This document shows, one piece after another, positions 1 through 9,865 of a DNA stretch of 64,000 nucleotides (the first letter of the stretch is position 1; each line of letters starts with the position of its first letter). The translations under genes and the position numbers were made by a program. The notes beneath the pieces were generated by a model, which was not told the origin of the DNA, did not search any database, and saw only the letters and a list, made by a program, of their open reading frames with translations. Location of the stretch: positions 295,983-359,982 of the forward strand of contig NZ_WHOM01000045.1 of NCBI RefSeq assembly GCF_009739465.1, written 5' to 3'. This DNA comes from Streptomyces apocyni (GTDB lineage: Bacteria; Actinomycetota; Actinomycetes; Streptomycetales; Streptomycetaceae).

Positions 1-1212
1 GACGTCGGCGACGCCATGATGGATCTCGTACCCCTCGACCCGTTCGCCCAGGGCCTCACCGACCGGCCTGGCTAGGGTCTTCTCGCGTGCGAACCGCACC
101 CGGACCGGCAGCAGTCCCAGCCCGTCGACCGCGCCCGCGCGGGACTCGACCTCGTCCTCGATGTGCTCGCCGAGCACCTGGAAGCCACCGCAGATCCCCA
201 GTACCGGACGGCCGTCGGCGGCCCGGCGCGCCAGCGCGTCCGCGAGGCCGCGCTCGCGGAGCCACGCCAGCGCTCGGACGGTCCCTCGGGTACCCGGTAC
301 CACCACCAGGTCGGCGTCGAGGAGTTCGTCGGGCCGGTCCACGAAGCGGACCACCACGCCTGGCTCGGCGGCCAGCGCGTCCACGTCGGTGAAGTTCGAC
401 ATCAGCGGTACGGCGCACACGGCGACCCGTAGCACCTCGTCACCGACGGGCGGCGCCACCACCGACTCGCGGACCGCGCCGCGCAACGACACCCGCAGCC
501 CGTCCTCCTCGTCGATGCCGAGGCCGTGCGCGAACGGCAGCACGCCGAGCGTCGGCCGCCCGGTGAGCCGCTGAAGCATCTCCAGACCGGGCTCGAGCAG
601 CGACACGTCACCGCGGAACTTGTTGACCAGGTAACCGGCGACCAGGCCCTGGTCCTCGGCGCTGAGCAGCGCCGTCGTACCGAAGAAGGAGGCGAAGACC
701 CCGCCGCGGTCGATGTCCCCGACCACGACCACCGGGAAGCGGGCGGCCCGTGCGATGCCCATGTTCACGATGTCGGTGCGCCGCAGGTTGATCTCGGCGG
801 GACTGCCCGCGCCCTCGCAGATCACGGCGTCGTACGAGGCGCGCAGCTCCTCCAGGCACTCCCGCACGGTGTCGAACAGGGCCTCCTGGCGCCCCCCGTG
901 GTAACCACGGGCGCTCATCTCCCCGACCGGCTTGCCCATCAGCACGACCTGGCTGGAGCGATCACCGCCGGGTTTGAGCAGGACGGGGTTCATCAGCGCG
1001 GTGGGTTCGACGCGAGCGGCCTGCGCCTGCATCGCCTGCGCTCGGCCGATCTCGGCGCCCTCGCGCGTGACGAACGAGTTCAGCGACATGTTCTGCGCCT
1101 TGAAGGGCGCGACGGACACCCCCTTGCGCGCCAACCACCGACAGATCCCGGCGGTCACCACACTCTTCCCGGCATCCGAGGTAGTGCCAGCGACCAACAC
1201 CCCACCGCCCAT
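1..1212 (-). CDS. cobQ: Cobyric acid synthase CobQ (3' part lies outside the window)
   Basis: Glutamine-dependent amidotransferase that amidates the corrin side chains b, d, e and g of adenosylcobyrinate a,c-diamide in B12 synthesis. The 404 visible codons start [18 protein letters not shown], the P-loop-like ATP-grasping element of the BioD-type domain, and continue through [12 protein letters not shown]. Residues near 340 carry [12 protein letters not shown], the nucleophile-Cys motif of the class I glutaminase domain. The family is usually about 500 residues, so roughly 100 C-terminal residues, including the glutaminase His/Glu, are missing at the left edge. The ATG at 1212 has GGAGG four bases upstream; an in-frame ATG at 1227 lacks this. 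It follows cobD on the same strand and probably shares its riboswitch. Confidence 0.95.
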   Translation of the reverse strand, partial: MGGGVLVAGTTSDAGKSVVTAGICRWLARKGVSVAPFKAQNMSLNSFVTREGAEIGRAQAMQAQAARVEPTALMNPVLLKPGGDRSSQVVLMGKPVGEMSARGYHGGRQEALFDTVRECLEELRASYDAVICEGAGSPAEINLRRTDIVNMGIARAARFPVVVVGDIDRGGVFASFFGTTALLSAEDQGLVAGYLVNKFRGDVSLLEPGLEMLQRLTGRPTLGVLPFAHGLGIDEEDGLRVSLRGAVRESVVAPPVGDEVLRVAVCAVPLMSNFTDVDALAAEPGVVVRFVDRPDELLDADLVVVPGTRGTVRALAWLRERGLADALARRAADGRPVLGICGGFQVLGEHIEDEVESRAGAVDGLGLLPVRVRFAREKTLARPVGEALGERVEGYEIHHGVADV

Positions 1213-1385
1213 GCGGCCTCCTCGCATCACCACACCCCTCCCAACGCTTCCGTACGCCCCCACTGACCCCAACCCACCAACGACCCCCATGGGCCACTCA
1301 CCCGACTCCCGCCACTCCGCGGGCGGTCGAGCGGCGTGCCGCTGGCCGACACGCAGACGATCTGACCGCGTCCGACCTGCGGACC

Positions 1386-1451
1386 GCAGACCAGGGCGCG
1401 ACCGCCCTGCCCGGCGCCGCACTGCAGACCAGGGCCCGGCCGCCCTGCCCG
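1386..1451. repeat. Two tandem hairpin units between cobD and cobQ
   Basis: Two imperfect 28-bp copies (1386-1413 and 1424-1451) differ at about three positions. Each can fold: CAGGGCG/CGCCCTG at 1392-1409 and CAGGGC/GCCCTG at 1430-1447. They lie in the 261-bp gap between the cobD stop and the cobQ start. They could be a weak attenuator or an mRNA-stability element dividing the two cobalamin genes. No T-tract follows, so termination is not assured. Confidence 0.55.
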
Positions 1452-1473
1452 CCTTCGCACCGCCGTCGGTCGC

Positions 1474-2472
1474 TCACCTGGCCGCCGCCGCACCGCGTGT
1501 TGCCGCACCGCGCGTCGCCGACCGCACGCGGCCGCGCCGTAGCGCCGCCCCCGCAAGCCGTCCGGCGACGCTGACGCCCAGCGCTAGTGTGCTGACGCGC
1601 CGCGACAGTCGTACGGCGCGTTCGATGTCCGTGACCTCGACGGCCCGGCCCTCGGAGTTGAGTACCGGGCGGTGTTCGACTCGGCCGCCGTACGACAGGG
1701 TGCCGCCCAGGCGTACGCCCAGGGCCCCGGCGAACGAGGCCTCCACCGGGCCCGCGTTGGGGCTTGGGTGCTGGGCGGCGTCCGTGCGCCAGGCGCGGAG
1801 GGCGCCGCGCGGGTCGCCGCCCGCGATGACGCCCAGGGCCGCAGTCAGCCGGGCGCCCGGCCAGCCCGCGACGTCGTCGAGGCGGGCCGAAGCCCACCCG
1901 TACCGCCGGTACTTCGCCGACCGGTGCCCGACCATGGCGTCCAGCGTGTTCACGGCCCGGAACCCGACCAGGCCCGGCACCCCGCCGACCGCACCCCACA
2001 CCAGCGCGCCCACCACCGCGTCCGAGGTGTTCTCGGCGACCGACTCGACGACGGCCCGCGCGATACCGGGACCGTCGAGCGCCTGCGGGTCGCGCCCGCA
2101 CAGGTGCGGCAGCCGCTCCCGGGCGACGTCGAGGTCCCCGGCCTCCAGCGCTGAGGCGACGGCTCGGGCCTCGCGGCCGAGCGACGTACCGCCGAGCACG
2201 GCCCAGGTGGTGGCGGCGGTCAGCGCGACGGACGCCGCGGGGGAGGGGCGCAGGGCGCGCGAAGCCAGCGCGGCGGCGCCCAGGGCGCCACCGGCGCACA
2301 CCGAGGTGTGCAGGGCACCCCAACCACGGTGGTCACGCCACAGCAGACGCTCGACAGCACCCGCCGCACGGCCGAACGCGGCGACCGGATGGCCGCGGCG
2401 CGGATCGCCGAGCAACAGATCGCCCAGCAGGCCCGCGGTGGCGCCGTACGCGAGAACACGATCGGCACGCAT
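1474..2472 (-). CDS. cobD: Adenosylcobinamide-phosphate synthase CobD/CbiB
   Basis: Integral membrane enzyme that attaches the aminopropanol arm to adenosylcobyric acid, giving adenosylcobinamide (phosphate). The 332-residue product opens with LLGDLLLGDPRRGHPV, the family N-terminal GDPxxxHPV signature. It also contains VVESVAENTSDAVVGALVW, the ESVAEN(T/L)SD signature, and FRAVNTLDAMVGHRSAKYRRYG near the centre. Hydrophobic stretches fit several membrane segments. The ATG at 2472 directly follows an in-frame GTG at 2475 and neither has a strong Shine-Dalgarno, so the start is uncertain by one codon. It is the first gene after the cobalamin riboswitch and precedes cobQ. The C-terminal 40 residues are Arg/Ala-rich and low in complexity. 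Confidence 0.95.
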   Translation of the reverse strand: MRADRVLAYGATAGLLGDLLLGDPRRGHPVAAFGRAAGAVERLLWRDHRGWGALHTSVCAGGALGAAALASRALRPSPAASVALTAATTWAVLGGTSLGREARAVASALEAGDLDVARERLPHLCGRDPQALDGPGIARAVVESVAENTSDAVVGALVWGAVGGVPGLVGFRAVNTLDAMVGHRSAKYRRYGWASARLDDVAGWPGARLTAALGVIAGGDPRGALRAWRTDAAQHPSPNAGPVEASFAGALGVRLGGTLSYGGRVEHRPVLNSEGRAVEVTDIERAVRLSRRVSTLALGVSVAGRLAGAALRRGRVRSATRGAATRGAAAAR

Positions 2473-2604
2473 CACGAGTCAGCCGACCGATTCGCCTCGA
2501 AGGACCTCTGGAGTGCGGTGAGTACTCAGGCGAGTACTCAACAAAACTGGTGACGGGCAGCCCGGCATCGCGCGTTGTCCTCACTCAGGGTCCGCGCCCT
2601 GGTT

Positions 2605-2800
2605 CGACGGAAAACGGCGACGTGAGTCTCCTGGCTCCCGGATACGCGCAGCTCCCCCGGCCTTCCAATCCGCAGTCGCGGACCGTGACTTCCGGTGTTG
2701 GGGGAGAGCTCCCCGGTGACAGTGGCGGGACCGCGCCGGATTCGCACCGGCTTCCTCTCCTGCCGCCGTATATGGCTCCGGCAGTCCACCATGGGCCGTG
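2605..2800 (-). promoter_or_regulatory. Cobalamin (AdoCbl) riboswitch
   Basis: Read on the minus strand, this stretch has the hallmark elements of the cobalamin riboswitch in order. GGTGCGAATCCGGCGCGG and CCCGCCACTG (B12-box region) lie at 2749-2720, followed by variable hairpins. GAGCCAGGAGACTC lies at 2637-2624. The nearest downstream gene is cobD, about 130 bases further on, then cobQ. By family precedent, bound adenosylcobalamin would lower cobD-cobQ expression. The exact ends are approximate, and I cannot tell from the sequence whether the switch acts on transcription or translation. Confidence 0.94.
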
Positions 2801-2923
2801 AACGCCCGTCAACTCGTCGTTGACCTGCACGGGGACAGTGTTACGAGGACCACGTCGGGCGGCCATAGGGGCGCCAGCCAGCGCCATCGAGGGGGCGCCC
2901 TGGAGCGTGCGGGGGCGCACCGA

Positions 2924-2965
2924 AGCGGCGCCCCGGCGACCGTGGTGAGGTCGCGGGGCGCCGCT
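2924..2965 (-). terminator. Strong hairpin terminator after the phosphate-transport operon
   Basis: An inverted repeat with 17-18 nt arms (2924-2941 and 2949-2965, one bulged G) and a 7-nt loop lies downstream of the minus-strand gene ending at 3024. It has no U-tract, which is common for streptomycete terminators. It would separate the pit operon from the cobalamin riboswitch promoter. Confidence 0.75.
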
Positions 2966-3023
2966 CGCGGAGTGCGCTGTCACCGTCAGGGGACGAACCG
3001 AACCGTCCCGTCAGATGACGCTC

Positions 3024-3245
3024 TCAGATGACGATCAGGGAGATGCCGTACGCCACCGCCGCCGCGCAGAGCGCGAAGCAGGCGTACGCACCCGTGCGTG
3101 CCAGCGTCGCGGTACCGCCTTGCGCGCTGGCCTCCTCCTGCTTGGAGAGGCCGATCATGCCCAGGGTGAACACGGCCACCAGGGAGACCGTCGCCACGAG
3201 GCTGACGCCGAAGACGGAGCCGAGGGCTGCCCAGTCGATGTCCAT
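3024..3245 (-). CDS. Small two-helix membrane protein downstream of Pit
   Basis: A 73-residue protein with two hydrophobic helices (about residues 8-32 and 50-72) joined by a short polar loop SKQEEASAQGG. The ATG at 3245 is preceded by AGGAAGAG at good spacing. It lies 55 bp after the phosphate transporter on the same strand and precedes the strong hairpin, so the two form one operon. In S. coelicolor a similar miniprotein sits beside PitH2 (recalled, not searched). It may be an accessory or stability subunit of the transporter; no domain of known activity is visible. Confidence 0.85.
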   Translation of the reverse strand: MDIDWAALGSVFGVSLVATVSLVAVFTLGMIGLSKQEEASAQGGTATLARTGAYACFALCAAAVAYGISLIVI

Positions 3246-3300
3246 GCTGCTCTTCCTTGTCCTTAACTCGAACTCGGGCTCGGGCTCGAAGCCGCGCTCA

Positions 3301-4617
<1,317 letters not shown>

Positions 4618-4664
4618 TTACCCAGGCAATCGTTTGATGTCAGTGGCTTGTGGAACGTAGGCAA

Positions 4665-4686
4665 CCTGGATGAACGGAAGGTGAAC
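4665..4686 (-). promoter_or_regulatory. Candidate PHO box (PhoP operator) upstream of pit
   Basis: On the minus strand two adjacent 11-nt direct repeats read GTTCACCTTCC (4686-4676) and GTTCATCCAGG (4675-4665). They match the streptomycete PHO-box pattern, GTTCACC-like units at 11-bp spacing. A third, weak unit (TTGCCTACGTT) follows. The box lies 47 bp before the phosphate transporter start, which suits PhoP control. Confidence 0.75.
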
Positions 4687-4795
4687 TGAGGGGGGCTTCA
4701 CGGTTTACCTACGAGGGGTTCGGTCATTCCGCTTACGTCGCGGGAGGCGGTTCTCGGTGCCTCGGGTCGCCCGGACCACCGGGATCGCTGGGTCG

Positions 4796-5530
4796 CTAGC
4801 CTCGGGCGAAGCTCCTCAGCTGGCTCGCGGAGCCGTTGAAGAGATTCTGATCACCTGGGAACGTTCCCTTGTCGCTGTACTGCCAGAAGGTCGGGTACGC
4901 CCACCCGGCGGGCAGCGGCCCCGGCGATGCCGCGTAGTTGGCCAGCCACAGGGCGTGGGTCGCGCCGAAGGCGCCGCTGTCGCCGGTACAGGTCTTCCAC
5001 CAGTGCGTCGTCGTGTAGATCACCGGGTGGCGGCCGGTGAGCCGCCGCACCTCGCGACTGAACGACGTGACCCAGGCGACCATCTCCGGCTTGCTCAGCC
5101 CGTAGCACGTCTTCTGCCTGTCGTACGGGTTGTGCTCGATGTCGAGCGCGGGCGGCAGCGTCCAGCCGTCGGCCCGCCACTGGCCGCCGTTCCTGACGAA
5201 GTACGCGGCCTGCCTCGTGCCGGAGGACTTGTGCGGCAGGGCGAAGTGGTACGCGCCGCGGATCAGTCCCTGCCCGCGCGAGCCGTCGTACTGCTGACCG
5301 AAGTAGGGGTTCTTGTAGGTGTGCGACTCGGTCGCCTTCACGTAGACGAAGCGGGCGCCGTCGCGCTTCGCCCGCACCCAGTCGACGTCCTTCTGGTGCG
5401 AGGACACGTCAAGCCCCTGCGGCTTGGATACGGCGCTGACGGGGGCGGCGGGTGCGGCGGGTGCGGCGACGATGGCCGTGCCCGCGAGCGTGAGCGTGGC
5501 GGCCGCGACGGCGATCGCACGACGAACCAT
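4796..5530 (-). CDS. Secreted GH25 lysozyme-like muramidase
   Basis: Cleaves the beta-1,4 bond between MurNAc and GlcNAc in peptidoglycan. The 244-residue precursor starts with a Sec signal peptide (about residues 1-29, MVRRAIAVAAATLTLAG then Ala-Pro repeats). The GH25 barrel follows, with QGLDVSSHQ (Asp41), PALDIEHNPY (Asp130, Glu132), VIYTTTHWW and FWQYSD near the C-terminus; the acidic residues fit the catalytic set. Two cysteines (in KTCYG and KTCTG) may form a disulfide. GGAGGGG precedes the ATG at 5530, so I prefer it to longer in-frame starts reaching 5872, which would read antisense through the low-complexity start of the next gene. No cell-wall-binding domain is attached. Confidence 0.93.
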   Translation of the reverse strand: MVRRAIAVAAATLTLAGTAIVAAPAAPAAPVSAVSKPQGLDVSSHQKDVDWVRAKRDGARFVYVKATESHTYKNPYFGQQYDGSRGQGLIRGAYHFALPHKSSGTRQAAYFVRNGGQWRADGWTLPPALDIEHNPYDRQKTCYGLSKPEMVAWVTSFSREVRRLTGRHPVIYTTTHWWKTCTGDSGAFGATHALWLANYAASPGPLPAGWAYPTFWQYSDKGTFPGDQNLFNGSASQLRSFARG

Positions 5531-5660
5531 GGACCCCTCCGAAATGGTGACGCACCGCAACTGAAGCATCACGGAGAGATTAACGGAGGTTCCGCCGATT
5601 CCCCGCGCCCCATGCCGATCTCCGTACGTCGGTGCGCCTCCTGGCTGGCAGGATCGCCGC

Positions 5661-6404
5661 ATGGGTGAGCAGACATCGAGACAGGCCGGGGAGCGCGCGG
5701 GGGAGCGGGCCGGGGAGCGCACAGGGGAGCAGGCCGGGGTCCCGGCGGAGAGCGCGCTCGCGCGGGCCTGGGCCGAGCTGGTGGCGACGGCCCGCAGAAC
5801 GGCGACGGAGGGCCTGGTCGTCGGCACCTCGGGCAATGTCTCGGTACGGGTCGGGGACATCGTCCTGGTCACCCCGAGCGGGGTGCCGTACGACCGGCTG
5901 GCACCGCACGACGCGGTGGGCGTCGACCTGGACGGGCGGCGGATGCTGGGAGAACTGGCCCCGACCAGCGAACTGCCGCTGCACCTCGCGCTCTACCGGG
6001 CCACCTCCGCGCGCGCCGTCGTGCACACCCACGCGGTGCACGCCACCGCCGTGTCGACGCTGGTCCAGGAACTGCCGCCGATCCACTACATGACGATGGC
6101 CCTGGGCGGGCCCGTACGCGTCGCTCCGTACGCCCTCTACGGGACGGCCGAACTGGCCGAGAACATGCTCGCCGCACTCCGCGAGCGCACCGGATGCCTC
6201 CTGCGGAACCACGGAACCGTCACCTACGGTGACACCCTCGACCAGGCGTACGACCGTACGGCCCAGCTCGAGTGGATGTGCCGCCTCTGGCTCACCGCGA
6301 CCTCCGTTCCGGGCCACACGCCGACACTCCTCACCCCGGACCAGCTCGCCGACGTGGAACGCCAGCTGCGCGGGTACGGGCAGCGCCCCGGACCGGCCCG
6401 CTGA
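5661..6404 (+). CDS. Class II aldolase/adducin family protein (L-fuculose-phosphate aldolase-like)
   Basis: Zn-dependent class II aldolase fold; family members retro-aldol cleave sugar phosphates or decarboxylate. In the 247-residue product, GTSGNVSVR and TPSGVPYD fit the phosphate-binding loops. The motifs LPLHLALY, VVHTHAVHA (metal-binding HxH) and LLRNHGTV (third His) give the usual metal site. The first 30 residues are a low-complexity Gly-Glu-Arg repeat (GERAGER) encoded by imperfect 12-bp repeats, so a later start is possible although I see no better ribosome site. The substrate cannot be told from sequence. The stop codon sits inside CTGAGAGCCTGT, a 12-mer that recurs at two other gene ends in the window. 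Confidence 0.88.
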   Translation: MGEQTSRQAGERAGERAGERTGEQAGVPAESALARAWAELVATARRTATEGLVVGTSGNVSVRVGDIVLVTPSGVPYDRLAPHDAVGVDLDGRRMLGELAPTSELPLHLALYRATSARAVVHTHAVHATAVSTLVQELPPIHYMTMALGGPVRVAPYALYGTAELAENMLAALRERTGCLLRNHGTVTYGDTLDQAYDRTAQLEWMCRLWLTATSVPGHTPTLLTPDQLADVERQLRGYGQRPGPAR

Positions 6405-6471
6405 GAGCCTGTCGAAACCTGTCGGCCGCGGCCCGCTGGCCGCCGACCGCCCGCGCCCCGACACTGGAACC

Positions 6472-7608
6472 GTGCGCCCTGCTAAAGCAACGGCCGCGGC
6501 CGTCTCCACTGTGTTCGGCGTCGGCGCGGCCCTGGTCGCGGTCGGCCGGTACGCCAGCGACATCGCCCTGAAGGCGCCCCCGGGGCGCCCGCTCCCCACC
6601 GAGCCCGCGCTGACCGTGCACGGCACCGGCCCCGACCGGGTCATCCTGACCCGCGCGCTGGCCGCGCTGCGCCCCGGCACCTACGGGCTGAGCGGCGACG
6701 GCTGCCACGCCGTGGTCGGGCCCGTCATCGACGGGGCGCCGCACCCCGCCGACACCGTGGTGCGCCGCCTGGACCGGGTCACCCACGGCATCCTGGAGCC
6801 CGGGGCGACGGTGTGGCTCACCCCGCAGGTCCACGTCGGCAATCCGCGTACCGCGCTTGGCCTGGAGCACGCGGACGTCGACATCCCGGGCGAACTTGGC
6901 GGGCTGCCCGCCTGGTTCGTGCCCGCGGCCCGCGACACCTGGGTGATCACGGTGCATGGCCTCGGCACCACCCGCGAGCACCCGATGGTCGTGATGGACT
7001 TCCTGCACCGCCAGCAGTTCCCGGTGCTCTCGCTCGCCTACCGGGGCGACCTCGGCGCCCCGCGCTCACCGGACGGGCTCGGCCACCTCGGCGAGACCGA
7101 GTGGCGTGACCTCGACGCGGCCATCCGCTACGCCGTGCGCTACGGCGCCGAGCGCGTCGTGCTGTACGGCTGGTCCACCGGCGCCGCGATGGCCCTGCAC
7201 GCCGCCGCGGACCCGGCGTTGCGGGACCGGATCAGCGGCCTGGTCCTGGACTCCCCGGTACTTGACTGGGAGACCACTTTGCGGGCGATCGCCCGCGCCC
7301 GTGGAGTTCCGGCCGCGCTGCTGCCGCTCGCGGTCCGTGCGGCCCAGGGGCGCACCGGCCTCCGTGGCGACGGGCTCACCGGAACCATGGACCGCGCTGA
7401 CCCCGCCGCGCTGGACGTTCCGGTTCTGCTGTTCCACGGTCCCGACGACGCCCTCGCCCCCTGGAGCCTTTCCCGTCGACTGGCTGCCCGTCGTCCCGAC
7501 CTGGTCACCCTCCACACCGTCCACGATGCCCCACACGGCGCCGCGTGGAACGCCGCCCCCGCCCCCTACGAAGAGGCCCTACGCCGTTTCCTCACCCCCC
7601 TGACCTAG
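6472..7608 (+). CDS. Alpha/beta hydrolase, membrane-anchored or exported
   Basis: A 378-residue alpha/beta hydrolase. An N-terminal hydrophobic stretch (TAAAVSTVFGVGAALVAVGR) looks like a signal anchor. The fold shows HGLGTTREH as the oxyanion loop, LYGWSTGAAM with the nucleophile elbow GxSxG, FHGPDDALAPW with the likely catalytic Asp, and HDAPHGAAWN with the likely His. It resembles the BEM46/YqkD-type hydrolases seen in streptomycetes; the substrate is unknown. The GTG start at 6472 is chosen because the conserved region begins there and earlier in-frame codons overlap the preceding gene. It is 67 bp from the aldolase gene on the same strand. Confidence 0.85.
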   Translation: MRPAKATAAAVSTVFGVGAALVAVGRYASDIALKAPPGRPLPTEPALTVHGTGPDRVILTRALAALRPGTYGLSGDGCHAVVGPVIDGAPHPADTVVRRLDRVTHGILEPGATVWLTPQVHVGNPRTALGLEHADVDIPGELGGLPAWFVPAARDTWVITVHGLGTTREHPMVVMDFLHRQQFPVLSLAYRGDLGAPRSPDGLGHLGETEWRDLDAAIRYAVRYGAERVVLYGWSTGAAMALHAAADPALRDRISGLVLDSPVLDWETTLRAIARARGVPAALLPLAVRAAQGRTGLRGDGLTGTMDRADPAALDVPVLLFHGPDDALAPWSLSRRLAARRPDLVTLHTVHDAPHGAAWNAAPAPYEEALRRFLTPLT

Positions 7609-7775
7609 CCACCGCCCGCCGGACAGGCCGCAACCCCACCCTGGCCCGCCCGCCCCTCCGGAGTCCGCCTTCCGGCAGGCGATCTGCCGCCGAAGACGGT
7701 GGCGTGGCGCCGTACCGGAGTCCCGTGCAGGGGTTCCGTTTGGGCTTTCCAGGCCTCAACGGGAAGACTGCTCCC

Positions 7776-9200
7776 GTGACGTCCCGTACCCCGCGCGACT
7801 CCAGGCTCCGACTCGTCGGCCCCCGCACGCTCGCCACCGCCCCCCGGGCCGTGGCCGAGCGCCGCTCACAGCGCCCCGCGCCACGCCCACCCGAGGGCAC
7901 ACCCGCCCCCGCCGTACTGGCCCGGATGGCGCGCACGGGGCTCGCCCCGGCGGCCGCGATCGCCCGCTGGGCCGACGCCACGTCCCGTCACGGCACCTCG
8001 GTGCGCCCTCTCACCGGTGGCGCCCTGTCGGACGACGCCACGGAACAGGCCGCCGCCGACCTGGACCTGACGCCCGGACAGGCGCGCACCGACTGGGACA
8101 CCGCACGGCTGGCCGGTCTCATCGAGGTACACGGCAGCACCGCCCGCCCTGGCTGGCGGCTGTCCGCCTGGGACCGCGACGACTCCGCCGTACTGCGCGG
8201 CTGGGTCGCGCTGTTCGACGCCTGGTCGCTGGTGCACCCGGCGCCCAGCGGACTTGACCCCGCCGCCGTCGCCGAAGTCGTCGAGGCCGTACCGCAGTTG
8301 CTCTCCTTCCTCCAGCTCTCCGCGGGCCCGGTACCGGTACCCCAGCTCCTGGACCTCCTCGACCAGCGCGTCACCGAACTCCGCGAGGAACGCTGCGAGA
8401 TCCCCCACGACCCGCAGCCCGCGCCGCAGTCCACGCCGGACTCCGCCCCGCGATCCGACCAGGGGCCCCACTCTCCGACCACGCTGCCCCCACTGCTCGA
8501 CTGGGCCCTCGGCGCGCTCGCCGACGTCGGCGCCCTGACCCTGAGCCCGGGGCAGGCAACCCTCACGCCGCTCGGCAGCTGGGCGGTCTGGGTCAAGCTG
8601 GAACAGATCATCGTCGCCGCCCAGAGCCCCGCCGGTAACATCGAGCAGTCCGCCGACGCCATGCTCCGCGGCTGCGCCCGCCTGCGACCGAACGCGGCCC
8701 GCGCCGAGTACCGCGCCTGGCTCGCCGCCCGTCCCGCCAAGAGCGCCGTCACCGAACTCCTGGACACCGCACGCGGCGACGACGCCCTGGTGCGCGGACT
8801 CGCCTTCGAGGCGCTGCGCGTGGTCGGCGCCCCCGCCGAGCCCGAGGTCCGCGCCGCGGCCGGCGAGACCCCGCTGCGCCCCTACGCCCTGATGTGGCTC
8901 GCCGAGCACGAGGGCGCCGACCCCGAGGACGTCCACACGGCCCTCACCCGCGACGAGGTCACCTGGCTCTGGGTGGACACCGCCGCGGCCGTGACCGACC
9001 ACGGCGAGTCGGGACTTCTCGTACGCCACCTGGAATCAGCGGTTCAGCCCACCGTGCCCGCCCTGCTGCACGAGGTACGGGCCGTGGGTCACCCGCGCAC
9101 CGTGCAGGTCCTGGTAGCCCTGGCCGCCGCACACCCCGACCCGGCCCTGGCCAAGGCCGTACGCCGCGCCGCCTTCCAGGTCCACACCGGCGGAGGCTAG
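7776..9200 (+). CDS. Uncharacterised protein with HEAT-like C-terminal region
   Basis: A 474-residue soluble protein I do not recognise as a named family. It has a basic N-terminus (about residues 1-45), a middle region with winged-helix-like character around DLDLTPGQARTDWDTARLAGLI, and a low-complexity Pro/Ser/Asp linker near residue 225. The C-terminal half holds alpha-helical Ala/Leu/Glu repeats (AVTELLDTARGDDALVRGLAFEALRVV onward) that look HEAT-like. There is no membrane segment or catalytic motif. The GTG at 7776 has GGGAAG upstream; in-frame codons back to 7545 overlap the hydrolase gene. Its TAG stop overlaps that of the convergent VOC gene in a shared CTAG. Confidence 0.8.
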   Translation: MTSRTPRDSRLRLVGPRTLATAPRAVAERRSQRPAPRPPEGTPAPAVLARMARTGLAPAAAIARWADATSRHGTSVRPLTGGALSDDATEQAAADLDLTPGQARTDWDTARLAGLIEVHGSTARPGWRLSAWDRDDSAVLRGWVALFDAWSLVHPAPSGLDPAAVAEVVEAVPQLLSFLQLSAGPVPVPQLLDLLDQRVTELREERCEIPHDPQPAPQSTPDSAPRSDQGPHSPTTLPPLLDWALGALADVGALTLSPGQATLTPLGSWAVWVKLEQIIVAAQSPAGNIEQSADAMLRGCARLRPNAARAEYRAWLAARPAKSAVTELLDTARGDDALVRGLAFEALRVVGAPAEPEVRAAAGETPLRPYALMWLAEHEGADPEDVHTALTRDEVTWLWVDTAAAVTDHGESGLLVRHLESAVQPTVPALLHEVRAVGHPRTVQVLVALAAAHPDPALAKAVRRAAFQVHTGGG

Positions 9201-9598
9201 GACCCAGTGAGCGGCGTGTACGTCCCGAAGCTCCACACGTTGCCCTCGACATCCCGGGCCATGTAGTCCCGCGCGCCGTAGTCCTGGTCCGTCGGGGGCA
9301 TCAGGATCTCCGCGCCCTGCTCCACGGCGTGCTGGTGGTGCGCGTCCACGTCGTCGACGTGGACGAAGACGCCGGTCGTGCCAGCGTCCGCCATCGCCTT
9401 GGCGTACACCCCCTCACGCCCCTTCGAGCCCAGCATCACCACGCCGTTCCCGAACGACAGCTCGGCGTGCTCGACGACGCCGTCCTCGCTCTCGTACACA
9501 GCGGTCTCCGTGAAGCCGAACGCCTTGGTGAGCTGGCGAATCGCTGCCTTGGCGTCCGCGTACAGCACGGTCGGACAGATGGTCGGTGACTGTGACAT
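9197..9598 (-). CDS. VOC (glyoxalase/bleomycin-resistance fold) family protein
   Basis: A 133-residue protein of the vicinal-oxygen-chelate fold with two beta-alpha-beta-beta-beta units. ICPTVLYADAKAAIRQLTKAFGF is the usual domain opening. VFVHVDDVDAHHQHAVEQGAEI opens the second half, and DVEGNVWSFGTY is a common C-terminal signature (PxGxxW in many members). It is probably a PhnB/YciE-like member of unknown substrate. The ATG at 9598 follows GGAGGAG at ideal spacing. It is monocistronic and convergent with the preceding gene. Confidence 0.9.
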   Translation of the reverse strand: MSQSPTICPTVLYADAKAAIRQLTKAFGFTETAVYESEDGVVEHAELSFGNGVVMLGSKGREGVYAKAMADAGTTGVFVHVDDVDAHHQHAVEQGAEILMPPTDQDYGARDYMARDVEGNVWSFGTYTPLTGS

Positions 9599-9779
9599 GA
9601 CGATCGCTCCTCCTCGGATACCGCGGATTCCACGCCTGCACGCGGCGCGGAATGTGACCTGCTCCACAGTCTGGCACCGGGGTCTGACAACGCCCGTCGG
9701 CGCCCAGTCGGCGGCCAGTCGGCACGCAGTCGGCACCCACCCGGAAAAAGGGGTTGCGACTGCCCGGTAGAATCGCCGT

Positions 9780-9803
9780 ATGGCCATTCTCCTTGTGCAT
9801 TAG
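9780..9803 (+). CDS. Candidate 7-residue leader peptide before the ABC-F gene
   Basis: An ATG at 9780 opens a seven-codon frame, MAILLVH, closed by TAG at 9801-9803. A TAGAAT that fits a -10 box lies at 9768-9773. The transcript could therefore begin at or next to this ATG and be leaderless, as is common in streptomycetes. The frame is 62 bp upstream of the ABC-F start. Translated leaders control several antibiotic-responsive ABC-F genes (msrD, vmlR, lmrC). Translation of this one is inferred, not shown. Confidence 0.5.
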   Translation: MAILLVH

Positions 9804-9839
9804 ACGGCGCTGACCGCCCGCCCGTCGCCGTCCGCCGTC
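9803..9839 (+). promoter_or_regulatory. Alternative hairpins between leader peptide and ABC-F start
   Basis: GACGGCG (9803-9809) begins on the last base of the leader stop codon. It can pair with CGCCGTC at either 9826-9832 or 9833-9839, so two folds exclude each other. A ribosome held at the leader stop would cover the 5' arm. The ABC-F ribosome site (GGAG, 9854-9857) lies just downstream. The layout fits attenuation but lacks a U-tract. Confidence 0.45.
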
Positions 9840-9865
9840 CTACATCCCGCCCTGGAGTTTTGTCC

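Noticed and set aside
932..2521. Long plus-strand reading frame opposite cobQ and cobD
   Set aside because: It is antisense to two clear cobalamin genes and to part of the riboswitch region, and its Arg/Pro/Ala/Ser-rich product shows no family. Such frames are expected at this G+C content.
5531..5872. N-terminal extension of the GH25 muramidase
   Set aside because: In-frame codons upstream reach 5872 but are antisense to the Gly-Glu-Arg repeat of the next gene; a signal peptide and GGAGGGG place the start at 5530.
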